From the NCBI GenBank assembly GCA_964426135.1, contig CAYRPN010000145.1, forward strand, positions 1 through 14,184: 14,184 bases of DNA, written 5' to 3'. This document shows, piece after piece, positions 6,773 to 12,985 of the stretch. Each line of letters opens with the position of its first letter. Positions within the stretch are counted from its first letter, which is position 1. Made by a program: the position numbers and the translations under genes. Source of the stretch: CAYRPN01 sp964426135. Its GTDB lineage: Bacteria > Planctomycetota > Phycisphaerae > Phycisphaerales > Phycisphaeraceae. A model generated the notes under the pieces. That model was not told the DNA's origin. It saw only the letters and a program-made list of their open reading frames with translations, and made no database searches.

Positions 6773-7084
6773 ATGCGTGCCATCGAACGTCTCAGTCTGA
6801 TCCTTCTCTCTTTCGCCATGCTGGTGATTGCCGCGTGTCGGCTGTCGTGGCCCGTCCACCGCGCTTCCATCCAGCCCGAGCAACTGAACTATCGCATCAA
6901 CCTCAACACTGCCGACGAGGACACGCTGTGTCTACTCAGCGGCGTGGGGCGGAAGATCGCGCAGTACATCGTGGAGCACCGCGAAACGAATGGGCCGTTC
7001 CGCAGCCTCGCGGAACTCGATGCAGTGCCGCGAATCGGGCCGACGACGATCCAGAGCATCGCGCCGTATGTGACGCTGGAGTAG
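6773..7084 (+). CDS. ComEA-like helix-hairpin-helix protein, membrane-anchored
   Basis: A 103-aa protein with one N-terminal hydrophobic segment (residues 7-25) and then RINLNTADEDTLCLLSGVGRKIA (41-63) and LDAVPRIGPTTIQSI (82-96). These are the two tandem helix-hairpin-helix motifs of the ComEA/competence-protein family, which bind double-stranded DNA without sequence specificity during uptake. Topology suggests an inner-membrane anchor with the DNA-binding part outside. Without comEC or other competence genes nearby a role in uptake is only inferred; some short proteins of this family have other roles. The ATG at 6773 has no obvious Shine-Dalgarno. The protein carries a basic MRAIER start and then the membrane helix, which supports this start. 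A composite repeat starts 22 bases after its stop. Confidence 0.85.
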   Translation: MRAIERLSLILLSFAMLVIAACRLSWPVHRASIQPEQLNYRINLNTADEDTLCLLSGVGRKIAQYIVEHRETNGPFRSLAELDAVPRIGPTTIQSIAPYVTLE

Positions 7085-7105
7085 GAGCCGACCATTCTGC
7101 GCTTG

Positions 7106-7279
7106 CGTAGGGTGCGTCAAGTCCGCGCGGACGCACCACGTTGCGTCTCCATTCGTCGTGGTGCGTTCGCGCTGACGCACCACGTTGCGTCTCCATTCGT
7201 CGTGGTGCGTTCGCGCTGACGCACCCTGTTGCATCTGCGTTCATCGCGGTGCGTCCGCGCGGACTTGACGCACCCTACG
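7106..7279. repeat. BIME-like element: inverted REP hairpins with GTAG foot and 44-bp tandem units
   Basis: The 32-bp arms at 7106-7137 and 7248-7279 are perfect inverted copies. The left arm reads GTAG (7107-7110) followed directly by the hairpin GGTGCGTC...GACGCACC (7111-7137). The right arm is the mirror image ending CTAC (7275-7278). A GTAG tetranucleotide at the 5' foot of a hairpin is the known signature of REP sequences processed by RAYT transposases. Between the arms are three 44-bp tandem units, at 7130-7173 and 7174-7217 (identical) and 7218-7261 (degenerate), giving two further hairpins of the type GGTGCGTT...GACGCACC (7160-7181 and 7204-7225). Each unit also holds ACGCACCACG facing CGTGGTGCGT. 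It lies between the ComEA-like gene and glyA, and the rest of that gap shows nothing else. Confidence 0.93.
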
Positions 7280-7378
7280 AGATCGCCGCCTCCGGCACGC
7301 CGCCGCGATCCTCACTAAAATGGCCGCCTCAGTCGCCTCGATTGGAACACACGCCACCCGCGAAGGAAGGATCCCTCG

Positions 7379-8683
7379 ATGACCGCCACGCAGACTCGCC
7401 CCACGCCCGCCAGTTCGTCCGCCGCCGTCAGCCCGCTCGCCGCCGACGCCGAAGTCTGGCGCATCGTGCAGGCCGAGGCCCAGCGGCAGGATTTCACGCT
7501 GGAACTGATCGCCAGCGAAAATCACGCCAGCCCCGCGGTGATGGCCGCCAACGGCACGGTGCTCACCAACAAGTACGCCGAGGGCTACCCCGGCAAGCGC
7601 TACTACGGCGGGTGCCAGTTCCACGATCAGGTGGAACAGCTTGCCATCGACCGCGCCAAGCAGATCTTCGGCTGCCAGTTCGCCAACGTGCAGCCGCACT
7701 CGGGCGCCCAGGCGAACGCCGCCGTCTTCTTCGCAATGATGACGCCCGGCGATACCTTCGCGTCGCTGGTCCTCGCCGATGGCGGGCACCTGTCGCACGG
7801 CATGAAGATCAACTTCTCCGGCAAGTACTTCAAGCCCGTTCACTATCCGCTCAACTACGACGCGCATCATCCGCAGTTCGAGCAGATCGACTACGACGCC
7901 TGCCGCAAGGTCTGCCTTGAGCACAAGCCGAAGATGATTCTGTGCGGGTACTCGGCTTATCCGCGCATCATCGACTTCAAACGCTTCCGCGAGATCGCCG
8001 ACGAATGCGGCGCGCTGCTCATGGCGGACATCGCCCACATCGCGGGCCTCGTCGCCGGTGGAGCGCATCCTTCGCCGTTCCCGTATGCCCAGATCGTCAC
8101 GACCACGACGCACAAGACGCTGCGCGGGCCGCGCGGCGGCATGATCCTCACCAACGACGAAGAGATCGCCAAGAAGATCAACAGCGCCGTGTTCCCCGGC
8201 ATGCAGGGCGGCCCGCTGATGCACACCATCGCCGCCAAGGCGGTGTGCTTCGGCGAAGCGCTGCAGCCAAGCTTCCGCGAATATGCCGCGCAGGTCGTGC
8301 GCAATGCGAAGGCACTGGCCGCGGCGCTGACGAAGAAGGGCTACCGCCTGACCAGCGGCGGCACGGACAACCACCTCATGCTGGTGGATCTGCGCAGCAA
8401 GGACGCGGAACTCACCGGCGCCGACGCCGAAAAATGGCTGGAAAAAGCCGGCATCATCACCAACAAGAACGGCATCCCGCAGGACCCGCGCCCGCCCATG
8501 AAAACCAGCGGCCTGCGCCTGGGCACGCCGGCGCTGACCACGCGCGGCCTGCGCGAAGGCGAGATGGCGACCGTCGCCGACCTGATCGATCGCGTTTTCA
8601 CCGGCAAGGGCGGCGACGCCGTGTGCGACGCGGTGCGCAAGGATGTGGTCGAGTTGTGCAAGCGGTTTCCGATGCCGCATTGA
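7379..8683 (+). CDS. glyA: Serine hydroxymethyltransferase
   Basis: A 434-aa PLP enzyme converting serine and tetrahydrofolate to glycine and methylene-tetrahydrofolate, the main source of one-carbon units, in the cytoplasm. Family motifs are clear: LELIASENHAS (41-51), NKYAEGYPGKRYYGG (64-78), PHSGAQAN (106-113), MADIAHIAGLVAGG (215-228), and the PLP-binding TTTTHKTLRGPRGG with Lys246. D217 and H220 are the expected cofactor-contact residues. Length is slightly above the usual 415-420 because of an Ala/Ser/Thr-rich N-terminal extension of about 20 residues. The start at 7379 follows GGAAGGA at a good distance. It is monocistronic in appearance, with the repeat element upstream and a 60-base gap downstream. 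No glycine riboswitch is recognisable in its leader. Confidence 0.97.
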   Translation: MTATQTRPTPASSSAAVSPLAADAEVWRIVQAEAQRQDFTLELIASENHASPAVMAANGTVLTNKYAEGYPGKRYYGGCQFHDQVEQLAIDRAKQIFGCQFANVQPHSGAQANAAVFFAMMTPGDTFASLVLADGGHLSHGMKINFSGKYFKPVHYPLNYDAHHPQFEQIDYDACRKVCLEHKPKMILCGYSAYPRIIDFKRFREIADECGALLMADIAHIAGLVAGGAHPSPFPYAQIVTTTTHKTLRGPRGGMILTNDEEIAKKINSAVFPGMQGGPLMHTIAAKAVCFGEALQPSFREYAAQVVRNAKALAAALTKKGYRLTSGGTDNHLMLVDLRSKDAELTGADAEKWLEKAGIITNKNGIPQDPRPPMKTSGLRLGTPALTTRGLREGEMATVADLIDRVFTGKGGDAVCDAVRKDVVELCKRFPMPH

Positions 8684-8743
8684 CGCGCGGAAATCGGCTC
8701 AATCCGCGATAGAATTGATCGTGTCAGAGCGCGAGGAAACGTC

Positions 8744-8983
8744 ATGATCCTTGCATACGACGAACTGGTGAACTTCATCGCCGGCGGCAGCACGCCGCAG
8801 GCCGTGATTGATTTTCATCCTTCCGATCAGACCAAGGCGCGGGTTGCCGAACTGATCGACGGGCAGAAGGCCGGCTCACTTTCCGCGGACGAGACGGCGG
8901 AGTTGAATCGTTACCTGCAAATCGAGCATGTGATGCGGCTTGCCAAGGCTCGCGCGCGTCTTGGCCTGCACCAGCGGGGTTGA
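8744..8983 (+). CDS. Small helical protein paired with HNH endonuclease
   Basis: A 79-aa, mostly alpha-helical protein of unknown function. The pattern FIAGGSTPQAVIDFHPSDQ (11-29), a leucine/glutamate-rich helix with the turn GSLSADETAEL (44-54), and the basic end HVMRLAKARARLGL (62-75) recall small conserved proteins common in cyanobacteria and planctomycetes; this recollection is unverified. It starts at an ATG with a strong GAGGAA site five bases upstream. It ends six bases before the HNH nuclease gene, so the two are almost certainly translated from one transcript. It could be an antitoxin-like or regulatory partner of the nuclease, but nothing in the sequence proves this. Confidence 0.8.
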   Translation: MILAYDELVNFIAGGSTPQAVIDFHPSDQTKARVAELIDGQKAGSLSADETAELNRYLQIEHVMRLAKARARLGLHQRG

Positions 8984-8989
8984 GTCGCC

Positions 8990-9439
8990 ATGTCAATCAC
9001 GCATATCCCGGCGGACTTGCGGCGCAAGGTGTCGGCCAGGGCGCAGGAGATCTGCGAATACTGCCTCATGGCGGAAGAAGACACCTTTTTTGGCTGCCAG
9101 GCCGATCACATCATCAGCGAGAAACATGGTGGCGCCACGGACGCCGCCAATCTGGCCTGGGCTTGCGTTTGCTGCAACCAGGCCAAGGGCAGCGACATCG
9201 GATCGATTCACTGGGATTCCGGCACGTTCGTCCGCTTCTTCAATCCTCGGTCGGATGCCTGGTCCGATCACTTCCAGTTGAGTGAAACCCGGATCGTTCC
9301 ATTGACCCCGATTGGCATGGTGACCGCGCGGATTCTCGGCTTCAACAACGCTGAGCGCATTTTCGAGCGTCAGGCATTGCGTGAGTTGAACAGGTATCCT
9401 CCCTTGACGGCGCGGAGCCGCATCAGCCGGTCTCGATGA
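8990..9439 (+). CDS. HNH endonuclease
   Basis: A 149-aa metal-dependent nuclease of the Cys-containing HNH type. CEYC (C22, C25) and CVCC (C59, C62) provide a zinc knuckle pair. ADHIISEKHGGATDAANLAW (38-57) contains the catalytic Asp39-His40 and Asn54, and N63 follows the last cysteine in CCNQAKG. Residues 70-149 form a less conserved tail, HWDSGTFVRFFNPRSDAW then LTPIGMVTARILGFNN, also seen in stand-alone members of this group as I recall them. No restriction methylase or phage gene is adjacent, so the role (defence, mobile DNA or genome housekeeping) is open. The gene follows the small helical protein by six bases and has no strong ribosome site of its own, suggesting coupled translation. 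Confidence 0.9.
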   Translation: MSITHIPADLRRKVSARAQEICEYCLMAEEDTFFGCQADHIISEKHGGATDAANLAWACVCCNQAKGSDIGSIHWDSGTFVRFFNPRSDAWSDHFQLSETRIVPLTPIGMVTARILGFNNAERIFERQALRELNRYPPLTARSRISRSR

Positions 9440-9520
9440 ATCGCAAAGTCGCTGCAATGGCCGGGGGACTGGTTCGTTGTCACTGGTGTCGCCTTGGCGC
9501 ATCACACTTGGTTCGCGAAC

Positions 9521-10165
9521 ATGTCTTTCCATTCCTATTCCATCGCTCTTCTCGTGCTTGCTACACTCTGGTCCGCTGGTTGCGCGGTTGATTTGCGGCC
9601 GGAGGAGGAGATTCGCACGCTTTTTTTCGAAGGCGACACGCTTTTCGTTGCCAGCCTCGACGATGTGGAGCGGCAACAGGAGTCATTCGCCGCGCCGCCC
9701 GCCACGAAGGACGCCTCATCCATCGGTGAAGTCACCATCGACCTGAAAATCGCCCAGCCCAAGTCGAGCAAGTACCGCCGGCCGTATGTCGCGATCTGGA
9801 TCGAAGACGGCGGCGGCAAAGTGGTGCGATTTCTCACCGTCTGGGGCCCGCAGGTGAAATACCAGCGCGACCTGCGGGCGTTCTGGCAGGTGTCGAAACA
9901 GGCCGAGGAAAAAGACATCGACGCCGTCACCCGCGCGACCCGCCCGCCCGGCGAATACAAAGTGATCTGGGATGGCCTGGACAACGCGGGCAAGACGCTT
10001 CCCACCGGCGATTACACGATACTCCTCGACGTGGCCCGTGAGCACGGCACCCGTGTGTCGATGAAAAAAGCCATCGCGTGCAAAGCCGTCGAGGCGACGG
10101 AGAAGATCGCGGGCAACGCTGAGATCGAAAGCGTCGCACTCAAGTACGCGCCGGTGAAGAAATGA
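9521..10165 (+). CDS. DUF2271 domain lipoprotein
   Basis: A 214-aa exported protein. The N-terminus MSFHSYSIALLVLATLWSAGC gives a signal sequence with a near-lipobox (SAGC, Cys21), so it is probably a lipoprotein. Residues 70-185 carry DUF2271 hallmarks: YRRPYVAIWIEDGGGKVVRF (85-104), DLRAFW (117-122), DAVTRATRPPGEYKVIWDG (134-152), PTGDYTILLDVAREHG (161-176). The molecular function of this domain is unknown. It is often found beside PepSY-type membrane proteins and flavin-linked (ApbE-like) genes, which fits the next gene here. The ATG at 9521 is chosen because the upstream in-frame TTG (9494) would put a polar extension before the signal. The gap to the PepSY gene is 229 bases and filled by a repeat element. 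Confidence 0.85.
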   Translation: MSFHSYSIALLVLATLWSAGCAVDLRPEEEIRTLFFEGDTLFVASLDDVERQQESFAAPPATKDASSIGEVTIDLKIAQPKSSKYRRPYVAIWIEDGGGKVVRFLTVWGPQVKYQRDLRAFWQVSKQAEEKDIDAVTRATRPPGEYKVIWDGLDNAGKTLPTGDYTILLDVAREHGTRVSMKKAIACKAVEATEKIAGNAEIESVALKYAPVKK

Positions 10166-10181
10166 CGACGATCGATTTTCG

Positions 10182-10348
10182 TCGGGTGGCCGGGGCTGGA
10201 GTCCGCGCAAGCCCCGGAATGGGCGAGCGGAGACCGACGCACTAGAAAAAGTGTGATTCGTTTGAGCGATGTGTGCCGTTCCGGGGCATCCGCCAAGCCT
10301 CCTGTCCCGGCCACCCGAAACTGAGCCGTCGGCCACCCAAACTGAGCC
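10182..10348. repeat. Composite palindrome, GGTGGCCGGGGC family, plus direct repeats
   Basis: The outer 13-bp arms TCGGGTGGCCGGG (10182-10194) and its complement (10306-10318) are perfect. With gaps, the match extends inward to about 40 bp. Each arm folds on itself: CCGGGGCT (10190-10197) with AGCCCCGG (10210-10217), and CCGGGGCA (10281-10288) with TGTCCCGG (10303-10310) through one G-U pair. Overlapping the right end are two direct copies of CGGCCACCCGAAACTGAGCC, at 10308-10327 and 10330-10348, the second one base shorter. The element separates the DUF2271 and PepSY genes. Confidence 0.8.
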
Positions 10349-10394
10349 TCCGGCCCCCACCCGGTGTCAGCCACCCACTGTTCACGGACCCAGC

Positions 10395-10967
10395 ATGCGC
10401 GACTTCATGAAGCTCCTCCGCACGCTGCACATCTATGTGTCGATGTTCGGCCTGCTCATCCTGTTTTTCTTCGCGCTCACGGGCTTCACCCTGAATCATG
10501 CCGAATGGTTCGGCCTGGATCAGCCGATCTCGCGATTGCTCACCGGCCGGGTTGAGCCGCAGCTCTTGAAGGAGCCGGACAAACTCGCCGTGGTGGAGGA
10601 GATTCGCCGGCAGTTCCACGTCGCGGGTCTGGTGTCGGATTTCCTCGTGTCCGATGAAACGTGCAGCATCGAGTTTCGCCGGCCCGGCGGTTCCGCGCAG
10701 GCGACGATCGATCGGCAGACCGGCGACATCAGCGTCACGCTCGATTCCTACGGCCCGCTTGCCGTGCTCAACGACCTGCACATGGGCCGGGACAGCGGCG
10801 AAGGCTGGTCGCTGCTGATCGACATCACCGCGTGGCTGATGGTGTTCGTCTCCGTCACCGGCATGGCGCTGCTGTTCACGCTGCCGAAGCGGCGCACGAT
10901 TGGACTGTGGGCGATGGTCATCGGCGGAGCGATCTGCGTGGCGGCGTACTTTCTCTTCGTTCCGTAG
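10395..10967 (+). CDS. PepSY-associated transmembrane protein
   Basis: A 190-aa inner-membrane protein with three predicted membrane helices (12-33, 139-162, 168-188) around a soluble loop of about 100 residues facing the periplasm. LLRTLHIYVSMFGLLILFFF and ALTGFTLNH at the start, and NDLHMGRDSGEGWSLLIDIT (126-145), are typical of PepSY-associated TM helix proteins. These are linked to iron/siderophore reduction and flavin systems. Histidines at 12, 35 and 129 sit at the membrane faces, where heme or metal ligands occur in related proteins; heme binding here is inference. The ATG at 10395 is chosen because the first helix follows directly, while the upstream open frame runs through the repeat. 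It lies next to the DUF2271 lipoprotein gene, a known pairing. The stop codon abuts the next repeat element. Confidence 0.87.
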   Translation: MRDFMKLLRTLHIYVSMFGLLILFFFALTGFTLNHAEWFGLDQPISRLLTGRVEPQLLKEPDKLAVVEEIRRQFHVAGLVSDFLVSDETCSIEFRRPGGSAQATIDRQTGDISVTLDSYGPLAVLNDLHMGRDSGEGWSLLIDITAWLMVFVSVTGMALLFTLPKRRTIGLWAMVIGGAICVAAYFLFVP

Positions 10968-11095
10968 CCATTAGCCCCGGGCTCCGCCCGGGGGCGGTCA
11001 ACGCTGTGCTCGCACGAATCCTCTTTCGCGCTGAACCACACGAAATGCGCTGCGCGATCGTTCGCCTTCCCCCGGCGGAGCCGGGGGCTCATGGC
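10967..11095. repeat. REP-like composite palindrome, CCCCGGGC family, copy B
   Basis: The left arm, GCCATTAG and then CCCCGGGC-TCC-GCCCGGGG, starts on the last base of the PepSY stop codon. The right arm is inverted and ends at 11095, with the hairpin CCCCCGGC-GGA-GCCGGGGG at 11069-11087 and foot TGAG on its own strand. Compared with the other three arms of this family, this stem has changed one base pair on both sides (G-C to C-G), so the hairpin is kept. The core (about 10998-11063) shows no clear likeness to that of copy A at 4968-5105. Confidence 0.88.
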
Positions 11096-11165
11096 TCCAT
11101 GCTTCGCAACCGCCGCGAAGGTTTGACGTAGGTATCTGCGACGCGATCCACTTTGGAGATCACCC

Positions 11166-12212
11166 ATGTCTCGCCACATTTCCGCCGCGATGATGGTTCT
11201 GCTCGCCACAGCGATTCACGCTCACGCCCGCACTCCCGACTACGAACCGTCCGCCGGCAACGGCTCGCGCGAAGTCGTCACGCTGCTGGAGGAATGGAAG
11301 GACGCGAAGCGCAGCGACCGCGTGGTGCCCGTGAAAATTTACTATCCCAAGGGCAGCGACGCCTGCGCGACGATCATCTTCTCCCACGGCCTGGGCGGCA
11401 CGCGCGACGGCTACAAGTACGTCGGCGAATACTGGGCCAGCCACGGTTTCATCAGCGTCCACCTGCAGCATGAAGGCAGCGATGACGCGGTGTGGAAGGA
11501 CGCGAAGCCACTGGAAAGGCTGGCCGCGATGAAGAAGGCCGCGGCGAATCCGATGGCGGCCATGGATCGTCCGCGCGACGTTTCCTTCGCCATCGACATG
11601 CTGGAGAAGCTGAACAAGGACGAGAAGTCGCCGCTCTTCAAACGCATCGACCCGGCGCGGCTCGGCATGTCGGGGCATTCCTTCGGCGGTTGGACCACGC
11701 TGGCGGTGGGCGGGCAGAGTTTCGTCGGCGCGGGAGGCCGGGCAGTGCCGGGGGTGAACGCCGGCGACAAGCGCATCAAGGCGATGATCCCGATGAGCGC
11801 GCCGCCTGGAAAAGATCCGGCGAAATACGCCGAGAGCTTCAAGACGATCAGGATTCCCGCCTTGCACATGACCGGCACGCTGGATGAAAGCATCGTCACC
11901 ACCACGACGCCGGAGGAGCGCACCAAGCCTTACGAGCACACGCCGGGCCCCAAGGACGGCGGCAAGGATCAGTACCTGATCAACTTCGAGGGCGGCGATC
12001 ACTCGATCTTTTCCGGCGCGACACTGGGCCGGGTGCGCGGCGGCAAGGGCGATCCGAAGAAGGATCCGACGTTTCACAAGCTCATCAAGCAGAGCACGCT
12101 GGCGTTCTGGGACGCGTACCTGCGCGACAATGCCGAGGCGAAGAAATGGCTGCAGGAGGGCGGGCTGAAGATGACGCTGGGCGCGGATGCGAAGTTGGAA
12201 ATGAAAAAATAA
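11166..12212 (+). CDS. Secreted alpha/beta hydrolase (PAF-acetylhydrolase/dienelactone hydrolase-like)
   Basis: A 348-aa exported serine hydrolase. The signal peptide is residues 1-21 (ending HAHA). VKIYYPKG (56-63), then IIFSHGLGGTRDGY (70-83) provide the strand and oxyanion region. GHSFGGW holds the nucleophile Ser172. Asp240 in GTLDES and His279 in GGDHSIF complete the triad in the expected order. The His-Gly oxyanion site and GHSFGG elbow match platelet-activating-factor acetylhydrolase II/dienelactone hydrolase relatives. Substrate cannot be read from the sequence, but an ester is likely. The start at 11166 has GGAG seven bases upstream. It stands alone, with repeat copy B upstream and another composite palindrome beyond the stop, which could act as the terminator with convergent clpS. 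Confidence 0.88.
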   Translation: MSRHISAAMMVLLATAIHAHARTPDYEPSAGNGSREVVTLLEEWKDAKRSDRVVPVKIYYPKGSDACATIIFSHGLGGTRDGYKYVGEYWASHGFISVHLQHEGSDDAVWKDAKPLERLAAMKKAAANPMAAMDRPRDVSFAIDMLEKLNKDEKSPLFKRIDPARLGMSGHSFGGWTTLAVGGQSFVGAGGRAVPGVNAGDKRIKAMIPMSAPPGKDPAKYAESFKTIRIPALHMTGTLDESIVTTTTPEERTKPYEHTPGPKDGGKDQYLINFEGGDHSIFSGATLGRVRGGKGDPKKDPTFHKLIKQSTLAFWDAYLRDNAEAKKWLQEGGLKMTLGADAKLEMKK

Positions 12213-12272
12213 TGGATCATCCGGCACTTGCGTACTGGACAACGGCTGACATGGGCGCGTCGGAGTCTTGAA

Positions 12273-12435
12273 CAGAGCCGGAGTCTGTGACTCCGGTCGA
12301 TTTGAAGCGGCTCAATGCCGCTTCAAATCGAATTCGCGCCCTGTATTCCCGGTTGCGCGAGGGGCCCCAGCGCCGAGTTTCGCCTCGCCGGGATCAACCC
12401 GGCTCGGCGAACCGGAGTCACAGACTCCGGCTCTG
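12273..12435. repeat. Composite palindrome, CCGGAGTC family, with nested hairpins
   Basis: The 25-bp arms at 12273-12297 and 12411-12435 are perfect inverted copies. Each is a hairpin, CCGGAGTC and GACTCCGG around three bases, preceded by AGAG on its own strand. Inside, directly next to the left arm, is a 15-bp perfect stem TCGATTTGAAGCGGC (12297-12311) with its complement at 12317-12331. A third hairpin, GCCGGG-ATCAA-CCCGGC, lies near 12387-12403. The element lies between the convergent ends of the hydrolase gene (12212) and clpS (12468), so it may also end transcription from both sides. Confidence 0.9.
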
Positions 12436-12467
12436 ACAAGACATGGCCCAACGCGCGGCCACATCAC

Positions 12468-12809
12468 TCACGCGGGCTCCACGGTCACCGTCAAACCCCG
12501 GCTGGCGAACTGCTGCTGATAAAGCTCCGCCCGCTCCTGGTGCGTCGTCAGGAGCAGCGCAACTCCCGTGTCGTGCGCTTCCTTCATCCGGACCAGCGCG
12601 TCCTGGGCATTCAGAGGCGTCAGCATCACGATCGATTCCACCACGAACTTCATGTCGTTCGTGTCGTCGTTGTGCAACAGTACTTTCCACGGCGGCAGCA
12701 ATTGCGGCGGACGCCTGGTCGGCGCCGGCTTGGTCTGCACGGCTGCGCCGGCGCCGCCGCTGACGTCACCGCCTTCGCTCTCCGCCTTGTTGTCGCGTTC
12801 ATCGCTCAT
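12468..12809 (-). CDS. clpS: ClpS, ATP-dependent Clp protease adaptor
   Basis: A 113-aa adaptor that delivers N-degron (N-end rule) substrates to the ClpAP or ClpCP protease. The core begins WKVLLHNDDTNDMKFVVESI (41-60), with Asn47, Asp48 and Asp49 forming the pocket that binds the substrate amino terminus. His79 in EAHDTG is the matching pocket residue, and the protein ends LTVTVEPA as in the family. A Ser/Gly/Ala-rich disordered extension of about 38 residues precedes the core, longer than in E. coli. In the family this tail enters the unfoldase. No clpA or clpC lies next to it. It is transcribed away from asd across a 176-base shared upstream region, with no clear ribosome site before the ATG at 12809. 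Confidence 0.93.
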   Translation of the reverse strand: MSDERDNKAESEGGDVSGGAGAAVQTKPAPTRRPPQLLPPWKVLLHNDDTNDMKFVVESIVMLTPLNAQDALVRMKEAHDTGVALLLTTHQERAELYQQQFASRGLTVTVEPA

Positions 12810-12869
12810 ACCGGTGATTATCGCGGGAATGACGTGGCAATCAAGGGGCGCGCGTTCCGCCTCATGGGA

Positions 12870-12895
12870 TGGGCACGTTCTCTGGGCACGTTCTC
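12870..12895. repeat. 13-bp tandem direct repeat in the clpS-asd intergenic region
   Basis: TGGGCACGTTCTC occurs twice head to tail (12870-12882 and 12883-12895), about 25 bases before a -10-like TACAAT. Its placement between divergent genes would suit a regulator site, but a chance duplication is equally possible. Confidence 0.6.
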
Positions 12896-12919
12896 CCCCG
12901 CCGGCGTGCGGATTCCTGC

Positions 12920-12925
12920 TACAAT
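12920..12925 (+). promoter_or_regulatory. asd: Possible -10 box of asd
   Basis: TACAAT matches the -10 consensus at five of six positions, 60 bases before the start of asd. No good -35 box lies at the usual distance. The tandem 13-bp repeat sits in that region instead. Confidence 0.35.
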
Positions 12926-12935
12926 GCGGGGCTTC

Positions 12936-12961
12936 GCCGGGCCGATGTGGTCCGGCTTTTT
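12936..12961 (+). terminator. Terminator-like hairpin in the asd leader (possible attenuator)
   Basis: GCCGGGCC (12936-12943) pairs with GGTCCGGC (12949-12956), including one G-U pair, around GATGT. Five T residues follow (12957-12961). The upstream gene clpS runs the other way, so this is not the end of a known plus-strand gene. It lies between the possible -10 and the asd start. Known amino-acid biosynthesis genes often have such leaders; a regulatory role here is inference. The space is too short for a lysine riboswitch. Confidence 0.5.
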
Positions 12962-12985
12962 CGGTTCCATGCCTCCAAAGGAAGG

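Noticed and set aside
7106..7279. CRISPR array
   Set aside because: There are only three 44-bp units, directly joined with no unique spacers between them, and no cas genes. The structure is a palindromic REP-type element.
7241..8680. Long open frame on the minus strand opposite glyA (479 codons)
   Set aside because: It mirrors the high-GC codon pattern of glyA, has an Arg/His/Ala-rich composition without motifs, and glyA itself is certain.
12924..12985. Leader peptide or lysine riboswitch before asd
   Set aside because: The frame from the ATG at 12924 has no nearby stop and no run of Lys, Thr or Met codons. The leader of about 60 bases is far too short for a lysine riboswitch.
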